Positions 18,686 to 27,772 of a DNA stretch of 64,000 nucleotides are shown here, piece after piece. The stretch is from NCBI RefSeq assembly GCF_019429525.1, contig NZ_JAHXZL010000006.1, positions 1-64,000 on the forward strand, given 5' to 3'. The translations under genes and the position numbers were made by a program. The first letter of the stretch is position 1. The number at the start of each line of letters is the position of its first letter. Source of the DNA: Sphingomonas folli. Its GTDB lineage: Bacteria; Pseudomonadota; Alphaproteobacteria; Sphingomonadales; Sphingomonadaceae. The notes below the pieces were generated by a model. The model saw nothing but the letters and a program-made list of their open reading frames with translations. It was not told the DNA's origin and did not search any database.

Positions 18686-19156
18686 ATGACCGATCGTATC
18701 GACCGCGCGCTCGCCGAGCTCGGCCTGACGCTGCCCCAGGCCGCCGCCCCGGTGGCCGCCTATGTCCCCGTCGTCGCCGCGGGCGGGCTGCTCCACGTCT
18801 CGGGCCAGCTGCCGTTCAAGGACGGCGCGGTCGTCACCGGGCGGCTCGGCGACGACGTGAGCCTCGAGCAGGGGCAGGACGCGGCGCAGCGCTGCGCGCT
18901 GATGCTGGTGGCGCAGCTCAGGGCGCATCTCGGCACGCTCGAGCAGGTCACGCGGATCGTGAAGCTCGGCGTGTTCGTCAACTCCACCGCCGATTTCACC
19001 GACCAGCCCAAGGTGGCCAACGGCGCCAGCGAGCTGATGGTCAAGCTGTTCGGCGACGCGGGGCGCCACGCGCGCTCGGCGGTGGGCGTGGCGGCGCTGC
19101 CGCTCGGCGCCGCGGTCGAGGTCGACGCGATCGTCGAGGTCGCCGCCTCGCTCTGA
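18686..19156 (+). CDS. RidA family protein (YjgF/YER057c/UK114)
   Basis: 156 residues from ATG at 18686, preceded by GGGGGAG. Sequence: GGLLHVSGQLPFKDG, then VTRIVKLGVFVNSTADFTDQPKVANGASELMVKLFGDAGRHARSAVGVAALPLGAAVEVDAIVEV, the RidA-like fold with a conserved Arg near RHARSAVGV. This longer type (about 150 residues) differs from canonical RidA of about 130, so the enamine/imine deaminase role is likely but not certain. Follows the HAD gene after three tandem hairpins. Confidence 0.9.
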   Translation: MTDRIDRALAELGLTLPQAAAPVAAYVPVVAAGGLLHVSGQLPFKDGAVVTGRLGDDVSLEQGQDAAQRCALMLVAQLRAHLGTLEQVTRIVKLGVFVNSTADFTDQPKVANGASELMVKLFGDAGRHARSAVGVAALPLGAAVEVDAIVEVAASL

Positions 19157-19397
19157 CGCGGGGCTGGCCGGAGCGCGACGCCTTCGTCCGGCTACCCTCC
19201 GTCATCCCGGCCTCGGTCCGGAAGCCACGGGGCCGCATGCCCGTACCGCGGTGCGCACGCCGCACTGACCCCCGGAACACGGACGGGCCGGCGGAGGCAG
19301 GCAGATCGTGCGGAACCCAGCGGCCGTATCCCCGGAAACCGCGCGCGGCGCCGCTCCGTCCTTTAACCCCCGCCCGGCTCGCCCTACCTAGGCCGCG
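19157..19397. other. Intergenic region with degenerate dispersed repeats
   Basis: 241 bp without a gene. It contains CCGTCATCCCGGCCTC and related GC-rich fragments resembling the dispersed repeats seen elsewhere, but no clean inverted pair was found. The promoter of the downstream acyltransferase gene is not evident. Confidence 0.4.
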
Positions 19398-20528
19398 ATG
19401 ACCTCGCTCACCGCGCGAATCGCCGATGGGGTCGGCGCGATCCCCGCCGACCAGTGGGACGCCTGCGCCGGCCCCGCCAACCCCTTTCTCGGCCACGCCT
19501 TCCTCGCCGCGCTGGAGGAGTCAGGCAGCGTCGGCGGGCGCAGCGGCTGGCAGCCGATCCCGGTCGTGGTGGACGGCGCCGACGGCGCCCCCGCCGCCAT
19601 CGCGCCCGCTTATGCCAAGAGCCACAGCCAGGGCGAATACGTCTTCGACCACGGCTGGGCCGACGCCTGGGAGCGCGCCGGCGGCAGCTATTATCCCAAG
19701 CTCCAGGTCGCGGTGCCGTTCACGCCGGTGCCGGGCGCGCGGCTGCTGCTGCGCGACCCCGATGCCGCGCCCGCGCTGATCGCCGCGCTGGAGGCGGTGA
19801 CCGACCGCCACGACCTCTCCTCCGCGCACGCCACCTTCGTCGCGCCCGACCAGATCGCGGCGTTCGAGCGCGCCGGGTGGCTGATCCGCGAGGGCACGCA
19901 ATATCACTGGCAGAACCAGGGCTACGCGACCTTCGACGACTTCCTCGGCGCACTCGCCAGCCGCAAGCGCAAGGCGATCCGCAAGGAGCGCGCCGCCGCG
20001 GTCGAGGGGCTGACGATCCGCCATCTCAGCGGCGCCGCGATCGGGCGGCGCGAGTGGGACGCCTTCTGGCGCTTCTACCAGGACACCGGCAGCCGCAAAT
20101 GGGGCAGGCCCTATCTGACGCGCACCTTCTTCCCGCTGCTGGGGGAGGCGCTGGGGGAGCGCGTGCTGCTGATCCTGGCCGAGCGCGACGGCGTGCCGAT
20201 CGCGGGCGCGCTCAACCTGATCGGGGACGACGCGCTCTACGGCCGCTACTGGGGCTGCACCGAGGAGGTGCCCTTTCTCCACTTCGAGCTGTGCTATTAT
20301 CAGGCGATCGACGCCGCGATCGCGCGCGGCCTGAGGACGGTGGAGGCCGGCGCGCAGGGCGAGCACAAGCTGGCGCGCGGCTATGTCCCGGTGCCGACCT
20401 GGTCGGCGCATTACATCCCCGACGCCTCGTTCCGCCGCGCGGTGGCCGACTTCCTCGTGCGCGAGCGCGCCGCGGTGGTGCAGGAACAGGAGTTCCTCGG
20501 CGAGCTCACCCCGTTCCGCCGGGGGTGA
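19398..20528 (+). CDS. FemAB/GNAT-like acyltransferase (DUF482 type)
   Basis: 376 residues. Contains ANPFLGHAFLAALEESGSVG near the start, YVFDHGWADAWERAGGSYYPKLQVAVPFTPV in the middle, and RTVEAGAQGEHKLARGYVPVPTWSAHYI near the end; these are the hallmarks of the PF04339-type proteins, which fold like peptidoglycan-bridge FemAB aminoacyl transferases. It probably transfers an acyl or aminoacyl group; substrate unknown. Cytosolic. A single gene between RidA and a dispersed repeat. Confidence 0.88.
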   Translation: MTSLTARIADGVGAIPADQWDACAGPANPFLGHAFLAALEESGSVGGRSGWQPIPVVVDGADGAPAAIAPAYAKSHSQGEYVFDHGWADAWERAGGSYYPKLQVAVPFTPVPGARLLLRDPDAAPALIAALEAVTDRHDLSSAHATFVAPDQIAAFERAGWLIREGTQYHWQNQGYATFDDFLGALASRKRKAIRKERAAAVEGLTIRHLSGAAIGRREWDAFWRFYQDTGSRKWGRPYLTRTFFPLLGEALGERVLLILAERDGVPIAGALNLIGDDALYGRYWGCTEEVPFLHFELCYYQAIDAAIARGLRTVEAGAQGEHKLARGYVPVPTWSAHYIPDASFRRAVADFLVRERAAVVQEQEFLGELTPFRRG

Positions 20529-20539
20529 CTGGTTCGAAT

Positions 20540-20672
20540 CCTCCCCTTGCAGGGGAGGTGGCAGGCCGCAGGACTGACGGAGGGGTGATCCGGCCGGCGA
20601 GTGTCGATGGACCCACCAACGGCGACACCCCTCCGTCGCGCTGCGCGCGCCACCTCCCCTTCCAGAGAAGGA
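20540..20672. repeat. Dispersed inverted repeat (family A)
   Basis: Left arm at 20540-20586 (CCTCCCCTTGCAGGGGAGG through GACGGAGGGGT) is inverted at 20627-20672 (ACCCCTCCGTCGCG through CACCTCCCCTTCC). A REP-like element of the kind found in many copies in sphingomonad genomes, here between convergent genes, where the transcript could form a long stem. Confidence 0.85.
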
Positions 20673-20680
20673 TCATAGGG

Positions 20681-22381
20681 TCAGCGCTCCTGCTCGACGC
20701 GCAGCCGCTCGAGCCGCTCCTGCTCGCGCTCCTGCCGCTCGCGCAGCCGCTCGAGCCGTGCGCTGCGGCGGCGCATCCGCTCGATCAGCCAGCGCGGCAC
20801 GCCCAGCTCCTCGTCGGTCGCGTCGATCATCGGCGCGTCATGGTCGACGCGGAACAGCATCGAGTTGCTCGTCGGCGAGCGCCACACCGGCACCAGCCCG
20901 GCGGTGAAGCGCGGGTTGTACGCCGGCGGGCGGATCAGCCAGACATAGTCGAAGGCGTCGCGCGGGAAGCGCGCCAGCGCGTAATTGGCCGGGCGCCACC
21001 ATTCGTACGGGCATTTGACCGAGGTGACGATCTGCGTCGGGTCGTGCGCATAGGGTCCGGCGTCGCCATAGTGGACGGTGAGCAGCTGCGCCCCCGCCAT
21101 CGACCATTGGTCGTCGGTATAGGCCAGCCGCCGCTCCAGCGCGATCGCGGGCAGATGCTCCAGCCGCGACATGCGCCAGGCGTTCGAGCAATTGTGGCCG
21201 ACGAAGCTGATCAGCCGCGCGCCGATCGGCACGTGCGGCAGCGCGGCGAGCTCCGCGTCATAGTCGGCGTCGAAGCGCGCGAAGCTGATCGTGGTCGCGG
21301 CGAGGCGCACCGCGTAGAAGCTCAGCCCCGCGGCGGCGAGCAGCGCGGCGTGGCGCAGGTCGGCGCCCGGCTTGGGCCGGATCGCGATCACCGCCACCGC
21401 GACCATGAAGGGCGCCATCCGCATGTCGGCATAGGCCGAACCGAAGACGATCCGCGGCAGCAGGATGTACACCAGCAGCATCAGCAGCGCCGACAGGCCG
21501 AGGTGGCGCGAGTAGCCGATCCGCGGGTCGCGCACCGCCTTGAACAGCACGAGGTAGATCACCGCGACGCTGGCGACGTCGAACCACATCCAGCGATCGC
21601 GGAGCGCCATCACGATCCAGGCGATCTTGGTGTTCCAGAAGAAGAAGTCGGCGGTCTGGCCGGTGACGTCCGCGCCCGAGCGCCACGCCACCATCAGCAG
21701 CATCGGCAGCGCCAGCGGCACGCAGCCGAGCCCGGCGCGCACCCAGGTCTCCAGCCAGCCGCCGCCGCCCGTGCGGCGCAGGTCGTGCTGGCGGATCAGC
21801 TCGCTCGAGAAGGCCAGCACACCCAGCACGCCCCAGCCGAAGGTGTGGCACACCCACAGGACGCACGAGAGCGGCACGAACAGCACGGCGCGCAGTCTCA
21901 GCCGCCCCAGCCGCGCCAAGCGCAGCCACAGGCCGAACAGGCACAACGTCCAGGCCATGGACAGCGCGAAGTTCACGAAGCCGAACTGGAACGGATAGCC
22001 GTAGGCGAGCGGCAGCGCGAACAGCGCGGTCGGCGGGATGCGCCCGTGCACCTCGCGCGCGATCCACAGCAGCCCGCCGACAGTGAGCGCGGGGATGGTG
22101 AGGATGATCAGCTTGACCGCGGGCTCCAGCCCGATCAGCGGCGCGAGCGGCTCGATCAGCAGGTCGACCCCGAGATTGCCGATCAGCGACCAGCGGAACT
22201 GGTACCAGTCGCTCAGCCAGGGGTGCGCGCCGCGGTCGAGCTGGACGCGGTAGCGCCCCATGTGACCGGGCAGGTCGACGATCGGGGGGATGTCGGGCCA
22301 CAGCAGCGGCACGCACGCCGCCAGCATGGCGGCGAGCACGAACCACCGCGTCTGCCACCAATGGAGCCGCTCTGCCTGCAT
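20681..22381 (-). CDS. Polytopic membrane protein with Arg/Glu-rich coiled-coil tail
   Basis: 566 residues with about 10-12 membrane helices in the first 370 residues and a soluble domain after about residue 380. The first loop after TM1 reads PIVDLPGHMGRYRVQLDRG, an Asp-containing exit loop like those of GT-C glycosyltransferases, so a lipid-linked sugar transfer role is possible but unproven. The last 45 residues (RMRRRSARLERLRERQEREQERLERLRVEQER region) are a highly charged helix. Third gene of an operon with a flavoprotein and another large membrane protein. Named family not recognised. Confidence 0.8.
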   Translation of the reverse strand: MQAERLHWWQTRWFVLAAMLAACVPLLWPDIPPIVDLPGHMGRYRVQLDRGAHPWLSDWYQFRWSLIGNLGVDLLIEPLAPLIGLEPAVKLIILTIPALTVGGLLWIAREVHGRIPPTALFALPLAYGYPFQFGFVNFALSMAWTLCLFGLWLRLARLGRLRLRAVLFVPLSCVLWVCHTFGWGVLGVLAFSSELIRQHDLRRTGGGGWLETWVRAGLGCVPLALPMLLMVAWRSGADVTGQTADFFFWNTKIAWIVMALRDRWMWFDVASVAVIYLVLFKAVRDPRIGYSRHLGLSALLMLLVYILLPRIVFGSAYADMRMAPFMVAVAVIAIRPKPGADLRHAALLAAAGLSFYAVRLAATTISFARFDADYDAELAALPHVPIGARLISFVGHNCSNAWRMSRLEHLPAIALERRLAYTDDQWSMAGAQLLTVHYGDAGPYAHDPTQIVTSVKCPYEWWRPANYALARFPRDAFDYVWLIRPPAYNPRFTAGLVPVWRSPTSNSMLFRVDHDAPMIDATDEELGVPRWLIERMRRRSARLERLRERQEREQERLERLRVEQER

Positions 22382-22391
22382 CGCGAGCGCC

Positions 22392-24413
22392 TTACGGGCG
22401 CGCGGCCCCCGCGGGCAAGGGGTCGCGCACCACCCGCCACGCCAGCACCGGCCCGCGCACCGGCAGCGGCGCGAGCCAGTCGACCCGCTCGCCGCGCTCC
22501 AGCCGCGCCCACAGGCCGTGGGGCGCGGCGGCGCGATACTGCGCCAGCTCGGGCAGGCCGGGGCAGGCGATCAGATAGTCGGCGCCGCTCGCCACCACCG
22601 CCGCGCGCGCGCGGTCTGGCGGCAGCGTGAGGCCGAGCAGCACCTGCTCCATCGCGCGCGCGCCGCGGTGATAGCCGCCCGCGATCGCGCGGTGGCGCGT
22701 GCTCACCAGCAGCTCGGGGGTGACGTCGAGCGGGGCGAAGACGATGCCCGGCGGCAGCGCGGCGAGCGCGCGCACGTCGGTCGCGGCGGCGCAGCTCGGG
22801 CGGCGCGAGTCGTCGCGCGCGCGCTCGACCGGGCCGGGCACCAGCAGCAGCGCCGCCGCGGCGACCTGACCCGGCGAGGCGAGCAGCAGCGCGCCGAGCG
22901 TGGCGAGCGTGCGCGGTAGCGGCGCGGTCAGCCGGCGCGCGCGCGCCAGCAGCGTCGCCAGCAACACCGCGGCACCGGGTACCGCGAGCGCGTTGGCGGT
23001 GGCGGCGGCACGACTCACCCACAGCGCGATCGCGGTCGCGGCGAGCAGCAGCAGCAGGTACAGCCACCAGCGATCACGCGCCGCGTCGGCCAGCGTGCGC
23101 GGCGGCAGCCGGCGCAGGTGCAGCGCGGTGCCGGCGAGCCCGGCGAGCGGCAGCCCGATGGCGGCGGCGGCGAGCGCGGGCGGCTGGTCCCACAGCGGAC
23201 GCCCCTCGAGCACGCTGAGATACCACCAGCGATAGACCAGCGGCGGCAGCGTCGCGAACGGCCCGGCGAGGCAGCCGGGGGCGAGCGCGAGCAGCGTCGC
23301 CGCGGCGGCGGCGCCGGCGAGCGCGAGGAGCAGGAGGCGCAGGGCAAGTCGCGTCGGTGTTCCTGCGAACGCGGGAACCCAGGGCAGCGAGCGGTGCGCG
23401 TGGTGACGCCGGGCTCCCGCGCGCGCAGGAGCACCGCCGGGACGGGGCGGCTCGTCATCCTCCCCGTCACCCCGGACGGGTTCCGACGCCCATACGGCCG
23501 CGCTTCTCGCCGTCTGAGCGGTCGCGGCACCGTGGATCCCGGACGTGCGGGACGACGGAGGGGGAGAGGCGAGCGCCCCGCTCCCCATTACGCGCCCCAT
23601 CGCCACCGCCGCCGTCAGCCCCGCCGCCGCGACCCACAGCAGTGCGAGCCACGCCGGCGCCATCGCGTCGCACGCCGGCTGCGCCCACAGCGGCCCGCGC
23701 GTGGCGAGGTGGAGCGCGGTCGCGCCGCCCGCCAGCGTCCAGCCGAGCGCCACCACCATCGCCCCGCGCGCGGGCCGCCACGCCCAGCCGAGCGCGGCGA
23801 TCGCGGCGGTGGCGGCGGCGATCGGCAGCCCCTCGAGCGAGATCGTCAGCAGCACCGCCAGCGCCGCACCCGCGAGCGCGCCGCTCCGCCGCGTCGGCGG
23901 CGCGAGCAGCGCGGCGGCGGCGGCGAGCGCGGCGGCGACCTGCCAGCCGTGATGGTCGATCCGCAGCGGGCGCAGCTGGAACAGCAGCGGCGAGGCGAGT
24001 GCCACCAGCAGCACCGCGTAGGGCACGCGCGCGCGCCCGGCGAGCCGCCGCGTCAGCAGCGCGGCGAGCGCGGTCACCGCCAGCAGCGTCAGCAGCGGCA
24101 CCAGCACCAGCGCCGCCCGCTCGGCGCCGCTTGCGCCCAGCAGCGGGCGCAGCGCCAGCATCGCGCCCGCCAGCGGCAGGTCGACCAGCCGCGACCAGTG
24201 CATCGGGAAGTCGCCGCGGTTGAGCCGGTGCTGCGCGACGTCGAACCAGCCCTGGCCGCCGAGCCAGTCGCGCACCTCGAGCAGCCGCATCGCGTCGTCG
24301 GCGTCGAGGAACAGCCGGACGCGGATCGCGTCCCAGCTCGCCGCCACCAGCAGCAGCGACGTCAGCAGCCAGCCCGCGAGCACCGCCGCGGCGGGATGCC
24401 GCCGCAGGGTCAT
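22392..24413 (-). CDS. Large membrane protein, GT-C/oligosaccharyltransferase-like
   Basis: 673 residues, at least ten membrane helices. The first extracytoplasmic loop has DADDAMRLLEVRDWLGGQGWFD followed by HRLNRGDFPMHWSRLVDLP, a DxDD-type motif in the same place as the catalytic loop of GT-C enzymes such as STT3/ArnT. It may transfer a sugar from a polyprenyl carrier; substrate unknown. About residues 272-354 (23350-23600) are unlike the rest: low in hydrophobic segments, with a translated dispersed repeat ending LPWVPAFAGTPTR. The C-terminal 150 residues are a periplasmic-looking domain. Start ATG 4 bp after the flavoprotein stop; 10 bp before the next gene. Confidence 0.8.
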   Translation of the reverse strand: MTLRRHPAAAVLAGWLLTSLLLVAASWDAIRVRLFLDADDAMRLLEVRDWLGGQGWFDVAQHRLNRGDFPMHWSRLVDLPLAGAMLALRPLLGASGAERAALVLVPLLTLLAVTALAALLTRRLAGRARVPYAVLLVALASPLLFQLRPLRIDHHGWQVAAALAAAAALLAPPTRRSGALAGAALAVLLTISLEGLPIAAATAAIAALGWAWRPARGAMVVALGWTLAGGATALHLATRGPLWAQPACDAMAPAWLALLWVAAAGLTAAVAMGRVMGSGALASPPPSSRTSGIHGAATAQTARSAAVWASEPVRGDGEDDEPPRPGGAPARAGARRHHAHRSLPWVPAFAGTPTRLALRLLLLALAGAAAAATLLALAPGCLAGPFATLPPLVYRWWYLSVLEGRPLWDQPPALAAAAIGLPLAGLAGTALHLRRLPPRTLADAARDRWWLYLLLLLAATAIALWVSRAAATANALAVPGAAVLLATLLARARRLTAPLPRTLATLGALLLASPGQVAAAALLLVPGPVERARDDSRRPSCAAATDVRALAALPPGIVFAPLDVTPELLVSTRHRAIAGGYHRGARAMEQVLLGLTLPPDRARAAVVASGADYLIACPGLPELAQYRAAAPHGLWARLERGERVDWLAPLPVRGPVLAWRVVRDPLPAGAARP
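23350..23600. repeat. Dispersed intergenic-type repeat inserted in frame in a coding region
   Basis: Arm GTTCCTGCGAACGCGGGAAC near 23358-23377 is inverted, with several mismatches, as GGCTCCCGCGCGCGCAGGAG near 23410-23432. Sequence of this type normally lies between genes; in translation it gives VPAFAGT, a familiar sign of such repeats. It lies entirely inside the GT-C-like gene and keeps the frame. Confidence 0.7.
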
Positions 24414-24417
24414 CGGG

Positions 24418-25971
24418 TCACGCCGCGCGGCGCACGTCCGCGCCGATCCGCCCGGGCACCTGGCGCAGGCTGGACAGCGCCGCGGCCTCGCCCTCGCGCC
24501 CGCTCTCGTGATACTCGGCGTCCTCGTTGACCGCCCAGGTATCGTACACGCGCGCGCCGGCCTGGATGTTGCGGACCGTCAGCATCGCGGTCATCATCGC
24601 GTGGTCCTGGTTGTTGTAGCGGTGCATGCCGTTGCGCCCGACGCAGTGGAGCGTGGGGTAGCGCCCCTCCAGCTCGCGCCGCAGCATGTCGACGTTCTGC
24701 GCGTAATCCTCGTCGTAGACCGGATAGGCCTTCTCCTGGCGCACCACGGTGCCGCCGACGACGTGCGACGGGTCGCACAGGCCCAGCGCCGCCATCTCGC
24801 GCGTCGCCAGCGCGACCAGCTGCTCGTCGCTCGACGTCCACAGCCCGTCGCCCTCGAAGCAGAAATACTCGAGCCCGACGCAGGCGATCGCGGGATCGGG
24901 CACCATCTCGGGCGACCAGGAGCGGAAGTTCTGGATCCGCCCCACCTTCACCTTGGGATCGTGGATGTAGATCCAATTGTCCGGGAACAGCTCGGGCGCG
25001 CGGATCATCAGCGCGACGGTGAGGAAGTCGCGGTACTTGAGGTTGGCCGCCTCGGGCAGCGCGGCGGGCAGCGGGTGGAGCCGGCTGGCCAGCTCGCGCA
25101 TCGGCGCCGAGGAGATCACGTGCGCGGCGTCGAGCGTGGCGATGCCCGCGTCGGTGGTGGCGCTCACCGTCCAGCGGCCGGTCGCGGCGTGGTGGTGGAG
25201 CTGGCGCAGCGCGTGGCCCATCAGCACCTTGCCGCCGCGCTCGACGACGCGGTCGCGCGCCGCCTCCCACATCATCCCCGGCCCGAGCCGCGGGTAGCGG
25301 AAGTTCTCGAGCAGCGTCTTGGCCTGCATCCCGTCGTTGGGGCGCTTGTTGAGCCCGAGCGAGCGCTTGACCCCGTCGATCACGGCCTTGCCGAGCGACA
25401 GGCCCTTGATCCGCTGCGCCGCCCAGTCGGCGCTCATCTCGTCGCACGGCATGCCCCATACCTTCTCGGTATAGGTCTTGAAGAAGATCGAGTAGAGCTT
25501 GTGGCCGAAGGCGTTGACGGTCCAGTCCTCGAAGCTGCGCACGCGGCGCCGCGGCAGCAGCCGCGCCTTGGCGAAGCTGGCCATGCACAAAGTCGAGCGG
25601 ACGATGCCGAGATGCCCCAGCGCCTCGAACGCGCGCAGCGGGTAGCTGTAGAATTTGCCCTCGTAATAGATGCGGCTCATCCGCGGGCGCTCGATGAAGT
25701 CGTGCGGCAGGATCTCGTTCCAGAGATCCACCACGTCCTTCGACTTGGAGAAGAAGCGGTGCCCGCCGATGTCGAAGCGGAAGCCCTGGTGCTCGACGGT
25801 GCGGCTGATCCCGCCGACGTAGCGCCGGTCCTTCTCCAGCACCGCGACGCTATAGCCCGCCTGGGTGAGCAGATAGGCGGCGGTGAGCCCCGCCGGGCCC
25901 GCGCCGATGATCGCGACGTCCACCGTCTCGCCCGCCTGTGCCGCAGAAGTCGCGCCGATCGCCGTCATCAC
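24418..25971 (-). CDS. FAD-dependent oxidoreductase of the UDP-galactopyranose mutase/amine oxidase superfamily
   Basis: 517 residues. FAD-binding motif VAIIGAGPAGLTAAYLLTQAGYSVAVLEKD at the N-terminus, followed by RTVEHQGFRFDIGGHRFFSKS, characteristic of UGM-like and protoporphyrinogen-oxidase-like flavoproteins. The end has GRNGMHRYNNQDHAMMTAM, the second FAD contact with the YNN-x-D-H motif of UGM-like enzymes. Role is likely in surface glycan or lipid modification because two large membrane proteins follow in the same operon. Not a canonical glf (about 370 residues) by length. First gene of the operon; a CtrA-like box lies 50 bp upstream. Confidence 0.88.
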   Translation of the reverse strand: MMTAIGATSAAQAGETVDVAIIGAGPAGLTAAYLLTQAGYSVAVLEKDRRYVGGISRTVEHQGFRFDIGGHRFFSKSKDVVDLWNEILPHDFIERPRMSRIYYEGKFYSYPLRAFEALGHLGIVRSTLCMASFAKARLLPRRRVRSFEDWTVNAFGHKLYSIFFKTYTEKVWGMPCDEMSADWAAQRIKGLSLGKAVIDGVKRSLGLNKRPNDGMQAKTLLENFRYPRLGPGMMWEAARDRVVERGGKVLMGHALRQLHHHAATGRWTVSATTDAGIATLDAAHVISSAPMRELASRLHPLPAALPEAANLKYRDFLTVALMIRAPELFPDNWIYIHDPKVKVGRIQNFRSWSPEMVPDPAIACVGLEYFCFEGDGLWTSSDEQLVALATREMAALGLCDPSHVVGGTVVRQEKAYPVYDEDYAQNVDMLRRELEGRYPTLHCVGRNGMHRYNNQDHAMMTAMLTVRNIQAGARVYDTWAVNEDAEYHESGREGEAAALSSLRQVPGRIGADVRRAA

Positions 25972-26020
25972 CCTCGCCCGATCCTGTGACCCGTGATGGC
26001 GAGGGGATGACGGAATTTGG

Positions 26021-26035
26021 TTGAGGGGTGGTTAA
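26021..26035 (-). promoter_or_regulatory. Candidate CtrA box before the UGM-like flavoprotein operon
   Basis: On the minus strand TTAA-N7-TCAA, with TTAACC and TCAACC as direct half-sites, matches seven of eight positions of the CtrA consensus. It ends 50 bp upstream of the flavoprotein start, about the same distance as the box before the chemoreceptor pair. Confidence 0.45.
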
Positions 26036-26207
26036 CGACGGGTGCGCCGTCAGAAATTACAAAATGAGGAATTACTTTATAAGCCGGGATTTTGGCTGTG
26101 GACCACACCGCAACTCAGTAACCGACACCGAGGTCAAATCCCAAATCAGACAAGATCATTTCTAGGATTCCGTCAGCTCAATCTCCCATTTTTATCTAAA
26201 ATATGAA

Positions 26208-26237
26208 TGTACGATCCGCAGTTCACCGTATCGTACA
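26208..26237 (+). promoter_or_regulatory. Perfect 8-bp inverted repeat just before an AT-rich gene
   Basis: TGTACGAT (26208-26215) and ATCGTACA (26230-26237) are exact inverted copies with 14 nt between. The element abuts the ribosome-binding site (AGGGAG) of the gene starting at 26250. It could be an operator for a dimeric regulator or a hairpin in the leader that shields translation. Confidence 0.7.
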
Positions 26238-26249
26238 GGGAGATCTATT

Positions 26250-27112
26250 ATGACGACTACCTTATCCTCGACCTCATCACTTAGCGGTAACGCGTTGCTA
26301 AACAGCCGTATGCTCCGCCCAACAGCGGATTCTGATGACTCACCCTCGGGCACTGAGGTTACGGTGACCGGCAAGCGCCCGCCCACCGATGGGGCGGATC
26401 CATCCCCGGGATCGAATGTACCCCCATCGACAGGTCAAACGTTCCCTGACGATCCGCCTAAGAAGCCGGGAGGAGCGACAGTCAGCAAGGTCAAGACGAT
26501 GGTTGAATATCCTAACAAGGAGCAAGCCGACGCCGTAAAAGAACTTAGAGATAGGGTAAACGCGATTGATAAGTCTTTAAAAAATATAAAAGACGAAAAG
26601 GTGTTTAAAGTCAAGATATCAGATGGAACATAAAAGAATGTTACAGGAGCCGAGGTAAAAAGTCTCTGGGCCTCAATGAATTTCAGATTGATAAGCCAGG
26701 AACGACATACCCAAATGGTAAAAAAAATGGCGCGTCAACCGATGCTAACGGAGTGACCCATTTTTCAATGGACACACTTACAGGCTATCAGGCAAGAAGC
26801 CCTGACAGCTCAGAAAAGGACAAGTCATTTGACTACCTAATTTTGCACGAACTTGCGCATAACACAGAAGCGGGCAAAGCGGAAAACGAATGGCAAACAA
26901 AAAACGGGACAAACGATGCAGACGGATACTATTTGGGGAACGAAGTTCTGGCTAACTCTCTGGCCAAAGCAATCGAAGATGATGTCGGCCTCAAACCATT
27001 GTCAAGTCCGACCTATGGATACGATGGAAATGCAGTTACATCATCTGCTTCAGTCAATCCATCGCCTACTGAAACGACTAAGGTTGGAGGCACCCTGAAT
27101 TTGTATGCGTAA
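26250..27112 (+). pseudogene. Decayed HELAH metallopeptidase-like gene
   Basis: The first part (26250-26633) starts well (AGGGAG, then 7 nt, ATG) and encodes a Ser/Pro-rich N-terminus with EVTVTGKRP and a helical region. It stops at TAA 26631-26633, but the same frame continues as KNVTGAEVK. One missing A in the A-run at 26657-26661 would then join it to another frame, giving LNEFQIDKPGTTYPNGKKNG and on to the end at 27112. That second part contains LILHELAHN and, about 30 residues on, YYLGNEVLANSLA, which fits an HExxH zinc helix with a third Glu ligand (gluzincin). So one stop and one frameshift separate the pieces of a roughly 287-codon gene. AT-rich, unlike its flanks. A sequencing error could explain the A-run but not also the stop. 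Confidence 0.7.
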
Positions 27113-27746
27113 ATATATATTACATAAAAGCTGCTGCCGGACTTCGGTGTTGCAGACAGCAATGCTGCCGTTTTCTCTGGGTCTTATAGCACTTTTTGCA
27201 AATCCTGCGAACGCACAAAACTCAAGTTGTTCTAATAAGTCTGCTTACTCTATTGATTTACGTGAACATATTAGCAGCTACGCCTCGCTTCAAACAAGCA
27301 CTTCCACAATCCGCCTACAAAGTGCAGAACAAATTATTACTGGATGCGCAATCGAGGAGGCTTCTCTGTCCGTCTCCGGCTTCACCACACAGGCCGGGGT
27401 ACGATATGAGAAAAACGGCGCCACGTATGTTCCTGTCAGCGCCGATTATGTCAGGATAAAGACTAGGTGTAGCGCTTTTTCTTTAGCCACCGCTAGACCA
27501 TATGACGCGCTATGTGAGCCAATTAGTGTACCCTATGCAAGAAATAGCTTCGCCGCCGTAACTTATGAGGGTAATGAGTATAAACTCAGCCTGTTCCATA
27601 AAAGTGGTTTGATTGTTATGTTACGAACTAAATTAAAGCCGCTTGACATGATGTACCTTCCATCTCCCCATGGACTTGGCGGTAACATATTTATACTCCT
27701 TCAATCTTCTCATTCTTCCGTTGTTCAGGTTGTTTTTTTAGTGTGA
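27105..27746 (+). CDS. Exported protein of unknown function, partner of the HELAH gene
   Basis: 213 residues. The N-terminus has basic residues, a hydrophobic core (AMLPFSLGLIALF) and a cleavage site after ANPANA near residue 37, so the product should be exported. Several Cys residues in the mature part (CSN, GCAIEE, TRCSAF, LCEP) could form disulfides in the periplasm. Its start overlaps the end of the metallopeptidase-like frame by 8 bp (ATGCGTAA), indicating co-translation when that gene was intact. No family recognised. By analogy with effector-immunity arrangements it might protect against or assist the upstream protein; this is inference. AT-rich like its partner. Confidence 0.75.
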   Translation: MRKYILHKSCCRTSVLQTAMLPFSLGLIALFANPANAQNSSCSNKSAYSIDLREHISSYASLQTSTSTIRLQSAEQIITGCAIEEASLSVSGFTTQAGVRYEKNGATYVPVSADYVRIKTRCSAFSLATARPYDALCEPISVPYARNSFAAVTYEGNEYKLSLFHKSGLIVMLRTKLKPLDMMYLPSPHGLGGNIFILLQSSHSSVVQVVFLV

Positions 27747-27772
27747 TTGCAAGACTTTTGACTGACGCCGCC

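Noticed and set aside
20531..20540. GGTTCGAATC resembling a tRNA T-loop
   Set aside because: The flanking bases do not form a T-stem and no acceptor or anticodon arm can be folded; it is the junction of a gene end and a repeat.
19454..22630. A frame of over 1,000 codons overlapping the FemAB-like gene and antisense to a membrane protein gene
   Set aside because: Low-complexity Arg/Ala/Gln sequence in a shifted frame; both overlapping genes have recognisable proteins in other frames.
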